Source: Hyphomonadaceae bacterium
Lineage (GTDB): Bacteria > Pseudomonadota > Alphaproteobacteria > Caulobacterales > Aquidulcibacteraceae
Direction of reading: 5' to 3'
NCBI GenBank assembly: GCA_016791325.1
Contig: JAEUMU010000099.1
Coordinates: forward strand, 1 to 31,776
Length of the DNA: 31,776 nucleotides
The position numbers were made by a program, and so were the translations under genes. Below the pieces are notes generated by a model. It was not told the origin of the DNA. It did no database searches and was given only the letters and a program-made list of their open reading frames with translations. The stretch's first letter is position 1. The number at the start of each line of letters is the position of its first letter. Below, one piece after another: positions 10,070 to 20,501 of this stretch.

Positions 10070-10878
10070 GGCTCAATCGCTTCGATCTCGATCACGCGCC
10101 AGGCGCCGTCATCGCCCAACACCAGATCAATGCGCACATAGAGGAGATCGCCAGGCGCGCGTTCGCGGGCGGCCTCCGCCGCCGCCATCGCAGCGGGGGG
10201 CGCCGGCTCGGCCAGAAACGCGGTGCGGCCGGGCATATTGGCGAGCCAATCGCCGGCATGAGGCACTTTGCGAATGGCGTGCGAGAACGCCCCGCCAAAC
10301 CAGAACAGGGAACGCTCCCCTTCCGTTTCAATGCTGCGCAGATAGGGCTGAATCATCGCCGCGGCGCGCGGCGCGCCGATCAAATCGGATTCGCTCCACG
10401 CATTGCGTTGAAGGCGCACCGTCTCGCGCGACCCCGCGCCAACTTGCGGCTTTACGACAACTTCGGCGGCTTCAAGCGCATCGAACGCCTTGGCGACGGT
10501 GTGCGCATCGGCCTTTTCAGCCCACACGGTTTCGATCGCGGAGGGGCCTAGCTGCTGCAGATAGGTTTTACGGAAGTTCCAGCGCACGACCTCGCTGCGA
10601 TTGAACACGGCAAGGCCCGCGCGCTCAAACGCGTCGAGGCTAGCGAGAAAATGCTCCGGCCGCTCGTGATAGTCCCAGCACGTGCGGATCACAGCGGCGT
10701 CGAACCCTCGCACGGCGAGCTGCGCATCATCCCAATACGCCACCTCAAACTCGACGCCGTGTTCGCGGCCAGCGGCGAAAATCAGATCGCGGCTAACGCG
10801 CTCTAAAGGGGGCACATCACCCGGCGGGGTCGGTGCGCCGCGATAGCTGCGGCCTGTGAGATAGGCGACGCGCGCCAT
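9994..10878 (-). CDS. RimK-like ATP-grasp ligase of unknown substrate
   Basis: A 294-residue ATP-grasp protein. Visible features are VIRTCWDYHERPEHFL near residues 63-78, RWNFRKTYLQQL near 98-109, VVKPQVGAGSRET in the ATP-binding fold, and the metal-binding end VIEIEAIEPYLFLDFAP. The pattern recalls DcsG-like and RimK-type ligases, which form amide bonds through an acyl-phosphate, but nothing identifies the substrate here. The gene starts immediately after the stop of the lipoprotein gene (0 bp), so the two form an operon. Its C-terminal 76 bp overlap nth in the opposite direction, and the overlapped residues belong to the conserved end of the fold. Confidence 0.8.
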   Translation of the reverse strand: MARVAYLTGRSYRGAPTPPGDVPPLERVSRDLIFAAGREHGVEFEVAYWDDAQLAVRGFDAAVIRTCWDYHERPEHFLASLDAFERAGLAVFNRSEVVRWNFRKTYLQQLGPSAIETVWAEKADAHTVAKAFDALEAAEVVVKPQVGAGSRETVRLQRNAWSESDLIGAPRAAAMIQPYLRSIETEGERSLFWFGGAFSHAIRKVPHAGDWLANMPGRTAFLAEPAPPAAMAAAEAARERAPGDLLYVRIDLVLGDDGAWRVIEIEAIEPYLFLDFAPEGAGRFVGAIARVLGV

Positions 10879-11301
10879 TCAGCCGCCGCGCGTCGCCGCC
10901 TCTGCGGCGCACTGATCCAGGCTGGGCGCAGCCTCGCCGGCTCGGCGGGCGCTGGGGTGAGCTTCGGCCAAACGCATCTCATTGCGCGCATCCGCGGCGA
11001 ACAAGAGCAGCAAAGCGCACGTTTCCATCCGGTACGTAAGCGCGGCGCCTGCGCCATCGCGGCGCACCACATCTGGGCGCCCGAGAGAGCGCTCCACTTC
11101 CTGCTGAACAGGCGCGTTGGCCCTGCCCGCGGCGGCCAGCATTTGCGCAAGGCGCGAGGGCGCGGCCGGCGCAGCGGCTGCTGCCGTGGGCGTGGGGGCG
11201 CTCGGCGCAGCCGTTGCGCAGGCGGCCAGCGTGGCCAATGCGCCGCACAGGAGAAGGGATCGCATGCGCGCGACCATGCCCATCGAATCACGCCGGGGCA
11301 A
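10879..11301 (-). CDS. Small predicted lipoprotein
   Basis: A 140-residue protein with a basic N-terminus, a hydrophobic stretch and a lipobox LAAC (residues 25-28), so it is probably lipidated on C28. After an Ala/Pro-rich linker comes QEVERSLGRPDVVRRDGAGAALTYRMETCALLLLF. The LGxPD, aromatic, Cys and hydrophobic-strand pattern is reminiscent of the small BamE/SmpA-like fold, but this is only a resemblance. The start I prefer is TTG at 11301, which has GGAGG six bases upstream. Internal ATGs at 11283, 11277 and 11265 would give a shorter signal peptide and remain possible. It is followed without a gap by the ATP-grasp gene. Confidence 0.65.
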   Translation of the reverse strand: MPRRDSMGMVARMRSLLLCGALATLAACATAAPSAPTPTAAAAAPAAPSRLAQMLAAAGRANAPVQQEVERSLGRPDVVRRDGAGAALTYRMETCALLLLFAADARNEMRLAEAHPSARRAGEAAPSLDQCAAEAATRGG

Positions 11302-11356
11302 TGCTTGCCTCCAGGGCTGGTCCAGGGTTTAAACCGCCCTTTCCCCAGGATTGCTC

Positions 11357-12351
11357 ATGACCACTCCGACTTATGACGTCGTCGCCGTCGGCAACGCCAT
11401 CATCGACATTCTCAAAGCGGTGCCGGACAGCTTTCTGGCAAGCGAAGGCATCGCCAAGGCCGGCATGACGCTGATCGATGAGCCGCGGGCGGATCACCTC
11501 ACGGCCGCGTTCGGCGAGGATGCCGTGACCGCAGCCGGCGGCTCAGCGGCCAATACGATGACGGGCGTGGCGAGCTTTGGCGGCAAGGCCGGCTACATCG
11601 GCAAGGTGGCGCAGGATGCGCTTGGCGCGCGCTTCACGCAGGAGTTCCGCGCCGCCGGCGTCACCTTCGACAGTGCGCCGCGCGCGCTGCCGCCGGGAAC
11701 CGCGCGTTGCCTGATCGCGGTCACACCGGACGGTCAGCGCTCAATGAGCACCTATCTCGGCGCATCGACGATGCTGGCCCCGGAAGATCTGGATGCCGAC
11801 CTCATCCGCGCGGGCCAAACGCTCTTTTTGGAAGGCTATCTGTTCGATCGCGATGAAGCGAAAGCGGCCTTCGTGCGCGCGGCGGAAATCGCGCGTAGCG
11901 CCGGGCGCAAAGTGGCGCTGACGCTTTCCGATACGTTTTGCGTGGAGCGCCACCGCGACAGCTTCCGCCATCTGGTGGCCGGGCACGTGGACATTCTTTT
12001 CGCCAATGAGGCGGAGATACTTTCTCTTTACGAAGCCAAAGATTTGCACGCCGCGCTGGAGGCGGCGCACAAGGCGTGCCCGCTGGTGGCGGTGACGCGT
12101 TCGGAGAAGGGATCGCTGATCGCCGAGGGGGAGCAGCGCGTTGAGGTGGCGCCGATCTCAACCACGGTGGTCGACACCACGGGCGCTGGCGACCTCTATG
12201 CTGCAGGCTTTCTGTTTGCGCACGCGCGGGGGCGCACGCTGCCGGAGTGCGGCGCGCTGGCCTCATTAGCGGCGGCGGAGGTGATCAGCCACATGGGCCC
12301 GCGGCCCGAAACCAATCTGCGGGCGCTCGCGCTTTCGCGTGGATTCCGCGT

Positions 12352-12355
<4 letters not shown>
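11357..12355 (+). CDS. PfkB-family carbohydrate kinase, adenosine-kinase-like
   Basis: A 332-residue ribokinase/PfkB enzyme. The N-terminus has the GNAIIDIL segment, the middle has the [16 protein letters not shown] nucleoside-binding motif, and the C-terminal signature [13 protein letters not shown] carries the catalytic aspartate D279. Alphaproteobacterial proteins of this type are generally annotated as adenosine kinases, which phosphorylate adenosine to AMP; sugar specificity cannot be excluded by sequence reading alone. The ATG at 11357 has AGGA at 11347-11350; a TTG at 11351 would sit directly on the Shine-Dalgarno. It is divergent from the lipoprotein gene. Its stop shares the palindrome CTAG (12352-12355) with the stop of convergent hslU. 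Confidence 0.88.
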
Positions 12356-13659
<1,304 letters not shown>

Positions 13660-13730
13660 GGCCCTTGACTTAGGCAGCCCCGCCTCGGGCGCAAGGCGTC
13701 ACGCGGGCGCAGCTTGGGGCGGGCACTGCC

Positions 13731-14282
13731 CTACGAGCCGCTTCTGAGCATTTCCACCGTCAGCTGGCGGTTGGTGTAGACGCAGATGTCGGCGGCGATC
13801 GCCATCGCCTTGCGGGCGATGGCTTCGGCATCTTCCTCATACTCGTAAAGCGCGCGGGCGGCGGCGTAGGCGAAGTTTCCGCCGGAGCCGACAGCAATTA
13901 CCGGATGCTCAGGCTCCAGTACATCGCCGGCGCCAGTGAGCAGCAGCGTTTCGTCCTTATCGGCCACGATCAACATGGCTTCCAGGCGGCGCAGCGCGCG
14001 ATCGGTGCGCCAATCCTTGGCTAGTTCCACCGAAGCGCGGGCGAGCTGGGTAGGAAAGCGCTCAAGCTTCTGCTCAAGCCGCTCGAACAGTGCGAACGCG
14101 TCGGCGGTGGCGCCGGCGAAGCCTGCAATCACCATCCCGCCGGCCAGCGGGCGCACTTTGCGGGCGTTGCCTTTCAGGATGGTCGGCCCGGCCGAAACCT
14201 GCCCGTCGCCAGCAAGGACGACTTTGCCGCCCTTGCGCACGCAGACGATGGTGGTGCCGTGCCAGGCGCTTTGCTCACTCAT
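13731..14282 (-). CDS. hslV: ATP-dependent protease proteolytic subunit HslV
   Basis: A 183-residue proteasome-like threonine peptidase that forms a double hexameric ring with HslU caps. The pro-sequence ends in HG and the mature chain begins at T10 in HGTTIVCV, the expected nucleophile. The family segments [61 protein letters not shown] and AADICVYTN are all present. In many bacteria hslVU is heat-induced; I did not identify a clear heat-shock promoter here. The 32 bp upstream separate it from the EAL-domain gene. Confidence 0.98.
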   Translation of the reverse strand: MSEQSAWHGTTIVCVRKGGKVVLAGDGQVSAGPTILKGNARKVRPLAGGMVIAGFAGATADAFALFERLEQKLERFPTQLARASVELAKDWRTDRALRRLEAMLIVADKDETLLLTGAGDVLEPEHPVIAVGSGGNFAYAAARALYEYEEDAEAIARKAMAIAADICVYTNRQLTVEMLRSGS

Positions 14283-14314
14283 GCGCCATCATGTGGCGGA
14301 GCGGCGCGCCGCGA

Positions 14315-16417
14315 TCAAGCCGCGTCGACGGATTCGACGTCTTCTCCGCCCTGGCGGCGCAGCAACTCGGCGAATTCCGGCGCAGAGACGGCCGCGCCAT
14401 AAAGGAAGCCCTGGATCCAGTGGCAGCCGCGCTGGGCGAAAAATTCCACGTCATCGCGCCGCTCAACGCCTTCCGCGACGACCTCCAACTTCAGCGTGCG
14501 CGCCAGCGCCAGGATCATGTCGACGATCGCTTCGGCCTGGGGATCGCCATGCTCGATTGCGCGCACGAATTGCTGATCGATCTTGATCACATCGAACGGC
14601 AGCTTAGAGAGAGCGGCGAGGCTGGAATGGCCGCAGCCGAAGTCGTCGATCGCGAGGCGAACGCCTGCATCGCGAAGCGGACGGATCACACGCAGCGCAC
14701 GATCGGGATCTTCCATCACCACGGATTCGGTGATCTCGAGCTCCAGATGATCCGGCGCCAAGCCCGCGTGCTGCACCACGCGCAACACGTTTTCAGCGAA
14801 GCGATCGCTGCGAAACTGCAGCGCCGACACATTCACTGCGACCTTGATTGGATAGCCAGCGCGCGCCCAAGCGGCGGCCTTCCAACAGGCTTCGCGCATG
14901 ATCGCGTCCGAAAGCGGCCCGATCAGTCCGCCCTCCTCCGCAACCGGAATAAACCGGCCGGGGCTGATGATGGTGCGATCCGGGCGCACCCAGCGCGCCA
15001 ATGCTTCGCAAGCGCCGATGCGCCCAGTGCCGAGATCGATCTTCGGCTGGAAAAAGGCGCGGAACTCATTGCGCTCGAGCGCCTCGCGCATTTCGCGCTC
15101 CAGCGTCAAGCGCGCCACCGCCTCACGATCGAGCGAGGGCGTGAACACTTTGACCCGCGCGGCCGCGTTTTGGGCTGCGCCGAGCGCCATGCGCGCGTGG
15201 CGGAGGGCGGCGTCGGCATCGCGGCCATCGCGCGGCGCGATCGCAACGCCGCAGCAGGCGCCAAGCGTAAATTTGTGCCCGCGCCACTCGAACGGCTGAT
15301 TGAGCGCGGCGTTGAGATGTTGGGCAAAGCGCGCAGCATCTGACGGCGAGCCGATGCTGGGCGAGAACACCGCGAATTCCATCCCGCCAAGACGCGCAAG
15401 CACTGGCTCCTGCTCACCCTGCGGGCGCAGGCGCACAATGCGATCCACTGTGCGCGTCGCGCTGGCGAAACGCTCGGCAACCACGCGCAGAAAATCGCGC
15501 GCGGCGTCATGATCGAGCGTTTGCATGAGGCGCGGCAGCCGCTGCAGCTCAAACACCGCGACCATGCCCATCTCGCCCTTGCCCTGCAGGATGAAATGAT
15601 CCAGCTCGCGGATAAAGCGATCCTGGTTCGGCAATTGCGTGGCCGGGTCGACGAAAGCGATTTGCTGAATGCGGCGCATCGAGGCGTCCAGTCGCGCCAT
15701 CATATGATTGAACGCCCGCGCAAGCGTCTCGAACTCGTCGCCTGTTCGCACGTCGACGGGCGGCGCGTGGCCGTGGGCGGCGACATCTTCGGCGAACTTT
15801 GAAAGCTCGGCCAACGGCGCCACCGCCCGCCGCACTGCGTAAGCGGTCAGCGGAATGGCGATCAGCGCAAGCAGCGCCAGGACCAGCAGGAAAGGCGCCA
15901 ATGCGGGAATGGCCTGAAAGCGGTAAGCGTCCTGATCCCACATGCGGGCGGCTACGCCCAGGGTTTGCCCATCGCGAATGATCGGCATGGCGACCGCCAG
16001 GCCGCCATCGCTGGTGCGGACATAGGTGATGTGGCCAGCCGCCAACGCACGCGCTGACAGTTCGGTGACAGCGGCGATATCGGCGGCCGATCCGCCGCCA
16101 GCGGCCAGCGGGTTATTTTGCGGATCGCCGACATAAACGCGACGCACGCCGTCACGGCCCAAGGCGCCGCTGATGGCGGCATTGAGCGCGCGCATATTGC
16201 CCCGCGCGATCATGTTGCCGGAAACGGTGGCCAGGTGCAGCGTAAGATCGTGCGTCAGCTCAAGCTGATAGCGCGCGCTTTCGCGCTGCGCGCCCCACAG
16301 CACTACCGTCACGCACATCACAGCCGTCGCCAGCATCACGCCAGAGGTGAACACCACCGCACGCGCGGCCAAACCCTGCGGGGGGCGCAGCTTCGCGATG
16401 AGGTTCGCCACAGGCAT
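14315..16417 (-). CDS. Membrane c-di-GMP phosphodiesterase: HAMP, degenerate GGDEF, EAL
   Basis: A 700-residue inner-membrane signalling protein. A membrane helix at about 20-42, a periplasmic sensor region to about 172, a second helix (about 173-195), a HAMP-like linker (about 196-250), a GGDEF-type domain and an EAL domain (about 436-690). The cyclase signature is GGMEF (344-348), missing the essential Asp, so cyclase activity is unlikely. The EAL domain has the residues expected for c-di-GMP hydrolysis: EAL E471, N529 in NVSALQF, E561 in EITES, D591-D592 in DDFGCGHSS, K612, E649 and Q669. I start at the ATG at 16417 (GGAG five bases upstream); a GTG at 16465 would add 16 basic residues. 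The signal sensed is unknown. Confidence 0.9.
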   Translation of the reverse strand: MPVANLIAKLRPPQGLAARAVVFTSGVMLATAVMCVTVVLWGAQRESARYQLELTHDLTLHLATVSGNMIARGNMRALNAAISGALGRDGVRRVYVGDPQNNPLAAGGGSAADIAAVTELSARALAAGHITYVRTSDGGLAVAMPIIRDGQTLGVAARMWDQDAYRFQAIPALAPFLLVLALLALIAIPLTAYAVRRAVAPLAELSKFAEDVAAHGHAPPVDVRTGDEFETLARAFNHMMARLDASMRRIQQIAFVDPATQLPNQDRFIRELDHFILQGKGEMGMVAVFELQRLPRLMQTLDHDAARDFLRVVAERFASATRTVDRIVRLRPQGEQEPVLARLGGMEFAVFSPSIGSPSDAARFAQHLNAALNQPFEWRGHKFTLGACCGVAIAPRDGRDADAALRHARMALGAAQNAAARVKVFTPSLDREAVARLTLEREMREALERNEFRAFFQPKIDLGTGRIGACEALARWVRPDRTIISPGRFIPVAEEGGLIGPLSDAIMREACWKAAAWARAGYPIKVAVNVSALQFRSDRFAENVLRVVQHAGLAPDHLELEITESVVMEDPDRALRVIRPLRDAGVRLAIDDFGCGHSSLAALSKLPFDVIKIDQQFVRAIEHGDPQAEAIVDMILALARTLKLEVVAEGVERRDDVEFFAQRGCHWIQGFLYGAAVSAPEFAELLRRQGGEDVESVDAA

Positions 16418-16479
16418 AAGCGCTCCGGTTCCTGCGCGCATTCGCGCGCGAGGATGCACTCTCACTTGCTTTGGTTAGG

Positions 16480-16495
16480 ATGGGCTGAAGCCCAT
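16480..16495. repeat. Short perfect inverted repeat upstream of the EAL gene
   Basis: The sequence ATGGGCT-GA-AGCCCAT is a perfect 7-bp inverted repeat with a 2-base centre. It sits 63 bp before the EAL-gene ATG, in the 125-bp spacer that must hold that gene's promoter, and also just after the 3' end of the Smr gene on the same strand. It could be an operator, or a small hairpin at the end of the Smr transcript. There is no U-run after it on either strand. Confidence 0.35.
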
Positions 16496-16542
16496 GCGAA
16501 CGATTTGTTGAGCATACTTGCGCGTTCGTTGACGCACGGGCG

Positions 16543-17064
16543 CTAATCGACTGGGCGTTTCAGGAACACATAATAGGCGCCCGCCCCGCCATGGACGCGA
16601 TGCGCCTGCGCATAGCCGGCGATGAGGGGCCGCAAATCGTGGTCGGCCAGCCATTCGGGCACAAGCTGGCGCAACACGCCCTGCCCCGCGCGGCCGACCC
16701 CGGTGACGACGATGACGGTGCGGTCTCCGCGGGCCGCGGCGGCGCGCAGGAAGCGCGACAGCGCCGTGCGCGCGGTGACTTGAGTGTGGCCATGCAGATC
16801 AAGTGTGGCGGCGACCTCGAGCCTTCCACGGCGAACCCGTTTTTCCCCGCCGCGATCAGCCAGCGGGGTGGGCTTGGCGCTGCGTGGCGGCGGTGGCTGC
16901 GAGGGCACGGGCTGGCGCGACTTGACGCGTAACGCAGCCGGCGGTTCGGCCGGCGAGTCATGCTCCTCTTCCGGCGCAGCCGCGCGGCGGCGGCGCACGC
17001 TTTCCGCGACGCGGCGCCAGAGTTGTTTTTCTTCCTTGGTAAGCTCGCGCTTGCCCTTGCTCAC
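16543..17064 (-). CDS. Smr/MutS2-domain protein
   Basis: A 173-residue protein. The first about 80 residues are charged and proline-rich (EEKQLWRRVAESVRRRR, then a PxP-rich linker). The Smr domain follows with LDLHG at 88-92, the nucleic-acid loop TGVGRAG at 121-127, and GGAGAYYVFLKR at 159-170. Smr domains act as nicking or mRNA-cleaving endonucleases, for instance in rescue of stalled ribosomes by SmrB, but stand-alone alphaproteobacterial members are poorly studied. The GTG start at 17064 overlaps the TGA of the Tim44-like gene (GTGA), which decides the start over a longer frame to 17130 and implies translational coupling. Confidence 0.88.
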   Translation of the reverse strand: MSKGKRELTKEEKQLWRRVAESVRRRRAAAPEEEHDSPAEPPAALRVKSRQPVPSQPPPPRSAKPTPLADRGGEKRVRRGRLEVAATLDLHGHTQVTARTALSRFLRAAAARGDRTVIVVTGVGRAGQGVLRQLVPEWLADHDLRPLIAGYAQAHRVHGGAGAYYVFLKRPVD

Positions 17065-17663
17065 GCCGCAGTGACGCGCGCCAGCAGCCAGTTCGGGTCG
17101 GGAGAGCGGATATCGCGCTCGAACGTCCATTTTTCGCGGGCGTCGCGCACGCCGTGGGCGCCTTCAGCCAGCTCGGCCTCGAAGCGCACGGCGATATGCG
17201 CGACATCTCCTGTGAGGGCGGCGTCGGCAATTTCAGCATTGCGCAGGCGCACGAGTTCCGGCCCTTCGCCGCCGGCCGTTTCACGCTGGGTGATGGCGGC
17301 ATCGTAAGAAGCGAACACTTTAGGCGTCAGCAGGCCGCGCAGCGCCTCGCGATCGCCCTTGGCGAACGCATTCACAATCATCTCATAGGCAGCGCGGGCG
17401 CCGGTGAGGAAATATTCCGGATCAAAGCTGGGATCGGCGCGCACAATCGCCATCAGCCCATCGCCGGCTGGGCCGACCGGCTGCGGCGCGGCCGGGCGCT
17501 CGGGATTGGCAGGTGCGCGCTGAAGATCGCCCTGCACCGGGGCGGGCCGCGGCTCGGCCGGGCGCTCGGAGCCGGTGCGCTTACCCAGCGTTGTGTAAAG
17601 CCGGAACAGCACGAAGGCGGCAATGAACGCCAACACTGCAATTTCGATCTGACTCTGATCCAC
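17061..17663 (-). CDS. Tim44/TimA-domain putative membrane adaptor
   Basis: A 200-residue protein with one N-terminal membrane helix (about 7-22), a Pro/Arg-rich linker (about 30-66) and a Tim44-like domain from about 70. The conserved run FDPEYFLTGARAAYEMIVNAFAKGD and REALRGLLTPKVF are visible. In mitochondria the related domain anchors Hsp70 to the import channel; in bacteria its function is not settled. The start is GTG at 17663, preceded by GGAG nine bases upstream. It overlaps the Smr gene by 4 bp and diverges from secB. In related alphaproteobacteria a lytic transglycosylase gene (mltA) often sits between these two; here it is absent. Confidence 0.87.
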   Translation of the reverse strand: MDQSQIEIAVLAFIAAFVLFRLYTTLGKRTGSERPAEPRPAPVQGDLQRAPANPERPAAPQPVGPAGDGLMAIVRADPSFDPEYFLTGARAAYEMIVNAFAKGDREALRGLLTPKVFASYDAAITQRETAGGEGPELVRLRNAEIADAALTGDVAHIAVRFEAELAEGAHGVRDAREKWTFERDIRSPDPNWLLARVTAA

Positions 17664-17731
17664 CTAAGCTCACTCCGCCTCGCGGGACGCGCGGCCGGGA
17701 CGGCCTGCGCGTTCCTGTTAAGATAGTCTCA

Positions 17732-17759
17732 AGACCCCCAGTGCGCCAGCTTGGGGTCT
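17732..17759. repeat. Inverted repeat in the timA-secB divergent spacer
   Basis: AGACCCC at 17732-17738 pairs perfectly with GGGGTCT at 17753-17759 around a 14-base centre. It lies within the 160-bp spacer (17664-17823) between two divergent genes, so it is better placed as an operator or 5'-leader hairpin than as a terminator. No U-run follows on either strand. The rest of the spacer shows no promoter I can define with confidence. Confidence 0.4.
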
Positions 17760-17823
17760 GTTGCCGCCCCCGCAGGCCCGTGTTAGCCCGCCTGCCCCGC
17801 CTGCAAATTACGCGAGTTGGCGC

Positions 17824-18339
17824 ATGACTCCGCATCCAGCGCCCGATGGGCCTCTCATCCCAGACAATTCCCCTCACCTTCGGGTTTTGTCCCAATATGT
17901 GAAGGAACTGTCATTTCGCAATTCTCTGGCCGCCGCATCGGCCCAGGCCTACGAAGTTCAGCCCACGATCGACATGGGCGTTCAGGTTAAGTCCCGCACC
18001 GTTGGGGACAATGACGAGGCCACCGAGGTCGATCTCTGCATCAGCGTCGACGCCCGGCGCGGCGAAGAGCCGATGTTCTCGGTTTCGCTGGTTTATTCGG
18101 GCCTGTTTCAGCTGATGAACCTGCGGCCGGAAGAAATCGAGCCGATGATCTGGGTGGAGTGCCCGCGGCTGCTGTTTCCATTCAGCCGGCAGATCCTGGC
18201 GGAGATCACTCGTGAGGGCGGCTACCCTCCGCTTATGATCAACCCTATCGATTTCGCGCCACTCTATTGGGCCGAGCTCAAGGATCGCGAAGAGCGGGCC
18301 GGCGCCGACGGCCCGGCGACGCCGCTTGCGGGCTTCTGA
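17824..18339 (+). CDS. secB: Protein-export chaperone SecB
   Basis: A 171-residue homotetrameric export chaperone that keeps precursor proteins unfolded and passes them to SecA. The family core is visible: VLSQYVKELSFRN, then VYSGLFQLMNL, and ECPRLLFPFSRQILAEITREGGYPPLMINPIDFAPLYW. The acidic and flexible ends are longer than in E. coli SecB. The start ATG at 17824 is chosen because the extra 21 codons upstream are proline-rich and unlike the family. It ends 3 bp from the convergent dnaQ stop. Confidence 0.97.
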   Translation: MTPHPAPDGPLIPDNSPHLRVLSQYVKELSFRNSLAAASAQAYEVQPTIDMGVQVKSRTVGDNDEATEVDLCISVDARRGEEPMFSVSLVYSGLFQLMNLRPEEIEPMIWVECPRLLFPFSRQILAEITREGGYPPLMINPIDFAPLYWAELKDREERAGADGPATPLAGF

Positions 18340-18342
18340 AGC

Positions 18343-19080
18343 TTAGGAGCCAGTTCGCTTCCACAGCGCGTTTTCGCCCAGCTTGGCGATGAACGCGGCA
18401 TGCGCCGCCTCTTCCTCCGCCGTGATGCGCGGCGGCAAGGGGGACGGGCGCGGCGCGCGTCTCATGAAGGTGACTGCCCCGGTTTCGCCGGCGGCGGCTG
18501 CGACCTCGACATCGAAGGCCAAACGCTGTTCGCGCCCGCCTTGGAGTTGGAGATATACCTCCGCAAGAATGCGCGCATCGACCAGCGCCCCGTGACCGCC
18601 TGCCCCTTTGCGCGCGGCGAGATCAAAGCCGTAACGGTCCAGCTCGTAACGGCGCGCTAGTGCGTCAAGCGAGCAGGACGCGCCGGGAAATTTCTTGCGG
18701 GCGATAACCAGCGTGTCGACAAAACGATCGCCAGCGAGCTGATCGAGGCCGCACCGGCGTAGCTCGGCGTTGATGAAGTTCTGATCGAAGCTGGCGTTGT
18801 GCGCCACCAGCGGCGCGTCGGCGACGAATTCCAGGAAGCCGCCCACGACATCGGCGAAACGAGGCTTGTCACGTAGGAACGCCTCGTCGAGGCCGTGCAC
18901 GCGCACGACCTCTTGCGGCACCGAGCGGCCGGGATTCACGTAGGCGTGAAACTCCCTGCCCGTGCGCTCGAGATTGATAACCTCGACACAGCCGATCTCT
19001 ACGATGCGGTCGCACTGGCGCGGATCTTCGTGATCCGGGACTATGCCCGTGGTTTCCGTGTCAAACAGGATTTCGCGCAT
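18343..19080 (-). CDS. dnaQ: DNA polymerase III epsilon subunit (3'-5' proofreading exonuclease)
   Basis: A 245-residue DEDDh exonuclease that proofreads the replicative polymerase. Exo I is FDTETTG with D7 and E9, Exo II is VAHNASFDQNF (about 93-103), and Exo III is GHGALVDARILAEVYL with its His and Asp. The C-terminal part is Arg/Pro-rich, as expected for the flexible region that contacts the alpha subunit. It is the last gene of the leftward operon, 9 bp after coaE, and converges on secB. Confidence 0.96.
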   Translation of the reverse strand: MREILFDTETTGIVPDHEDPRQCDRIVEIGCVEVINLERTGREFHAYVNPGRSVPQEVVRVHGLDEAFLRDKPRFADVVGGFLEFVADAPLVAHNASFDQNFINAELRRCGLDQLAGDRFVDTLVIARKKFPGASCSLDALARRYELDRYGFDLAARKGAGGHGALVDARILAEVYLQLQGGREQRLAFDVEVAAAAGETGAVTFMRRAPRPSPLPPRITAEEEAAHAAFIAKLGENALWKRTGS

Positions 19081-19089
19081 AAATCCCGG

Positions 19090-19683
19090 CTAATCTGGTT
19101 CGCCCAGCGCGTCCAGCACCGCGGCCACTTGTGCACGCGTGGATTCAAGATCCCCGCCGGTGTCGATGACAAAATCGGCGCGGTCGCGTTTTTCCGCGTC
19201 CGGCATCTGGCGCGAAAGCAGGTAAGCGAACTTTTCCTCCGTCATGCCAGGGCGGGCCAGCACGCGAGCACGCTGCACATCGGCCGGAGCGGAAACCACC
19301 ACCACCTTATCCACCAGATCGGCGTTTTTGCCCTCCAGCAGGAGCGGAATATCGAACACCACGACGCGCGCGCCGGCGGCGCGCTGCGCTTCGGCAAAGT
19401 CCACCTGCGCTTGGCGCACCAAAGGGTGCACCAGCTGTTCCAACCGCTTCAGCGCAGCGGGACTATCAACGACCAAGCGGCTCAGCTCGGCGCGATCAAT
19501 CGCGCCATCGCGCACGGAACCGGGAAACGCAGCGCCCACGGGCTCAACGGCGGCGCCGCCTTTGGCGTAAAGTGCATGCACCGCAGCATCGGAATCGAAC
19601 GCTGGAGCGCCGGCTTCGGCGAACATTTTCGCCACCGTGGATTTGCCCATGCCGATCGAGCCGGTGAGACCGATAATGATCAT
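19090..19683 (-). CDS. coaE: Dephospho-CoA kinase
   Basis: A 197-residue P-loop kinase for the last step of coenzyme A synthesis, phosphorylating the 3'-hydroxyl of dephospho-CoA. The P-loop GSIGMGKS is at 8-15, preceded by the family start [31 protein letters not shown] and a late [15 protein letters not shown] segment are typical. The start ATG at 19683 overlaps the aroE stop as ATGA. A longer frame to 19899 lies inside aroE and is not credible. Confidence 0.97.
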   Translation of the reverse strand: MIIIGLTGSIGMGKSTVAKMFAEAGAPAFDSDAAVHALYAKGGAAVEPVGAAFPGSVRDGAIDRAELSRLVVDSPAALKRLEQLVHPLVRQAQVDFAEAQRAAGARVVVFDIPLLLEGKNADLVDKVVVVSAPADVQRARVLARPGMTEEKFAYLLSRQMPDAEKRDRADFVIDTGGDLESTRAQVAAVLDALGEPD

Positions 19684-20501
19684 CCCAGCGCCTCGATCAG
19701 CCGCGCCCGCGCCTTGGCTACGTCCGGCTTGACGCCGAACCAGAGCTCGAACGCGCGCGCGCCCTGGTGGATCAGCATGCCAAGGCCATCCATGGCGACA
19801 AGCCCGCGCGCGCGCGCCGCGCGGAGAAATTCTGTTTCGAGCGGGCGATAGACGATATCGGCGCAGATGACGCCTGGCTTTGTCAGCGCAAATGGCCAAG
19901 CCGGGCTCTCCTGCCCCGCCATGCTCAAAGTGGTGGCCTGAATGATGAGATCGGCGGCGCCAAAGCCGCGTTCCAAATCATCCCAGCGCAGCACGCGACC
20001 CACACGCAGACCGGCCGCCGCGGCATCTGCGCGGGCCTGGGTGCGATTGGCGAAATAGATAGTGTCGACATGGGCGCTGAGCGCTTCCGCAATAGCGACC
20101 GCTGCGCCGCCGGCGCCCACCATGAGCACACGCCGCACACGCCCGCGCCAATCAGGCGCTGCTTCATCGAGCGCATCGAGAAACCCCGGCCCATCGGTAT
20201 TGAAGCCGGATACTGAGCCATCTTCCTCCCAGCGCAGCACGTTCGCGACGGGGCCTTCGCTGCGATCGGCGGCGCGAGCTGCGCTCTGCTTGTGCGGCAC
20301 GGTGATGTTTAGCCCGGCCAGGCCAAACTGGCTCAGCGCGCGAATCTCATTTTCCGCATCGTCGCTCCTCAAGGGCAGCGCGACATACACGGCGTCAAGC
20401 CCGTGATCTGCAATCCAGCCGTTATGCATGATTGGCGACAGCGAGTGGCTGACCGGATCGCCAATGACGGCAAGCACGCGCGTGGCGCCTGTGATCTTCA
20501 T
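19680..20501 (-). CDS. aroE: Shikimate dehydrogenase
   Basis: A 273-residue NADPH-dependent enzyme that reduces 3-dehydroshikimate in aromatic amino-acid synthesis. Substrate-site motifs SHSLSP (18-23) and NITVPHK with catalytic K71 are clear, followed by [10 protein letters not shown] and the nucleotide loop [13 protein letters not shown]. The C-terminal [18 protein letters not shown] is a family signature. Both ends overlap neighbours by four bases (ATGA with maf upstream and with coaE downstream). Confidence 0.97.
   Translation of the reverse strand: MKITGATRVLAVIGDPVSHSLSPIMHNGWIADHGLDAVYVALPLRSDDAENEIRALSQFGLAGLNITVPHKQSAARAADRSEGPVANVLRWEEDGSVSGFNTDGPGFLDALDEAAPDWRGRVRRVLMVGAGGAAVAIAEALSAHVDTIYFANRTQARADAAAAGLRVGRVLRWDDLERGFGAADLIIQATTLSMAGQESPAWPFALTKPGVICADIVYRPLETEFLRAARARGLVAMDGLGMLIHQGARAFELWFGVKPDVAKARARLIEALG

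Noticed and set aside
16480..16495. Intrinsic terminator for the Smr gene
   Set aside because: The hairpin is short and lies upstream of the EAL gene's start, not after the Smr stop on its own strand with a U-run.
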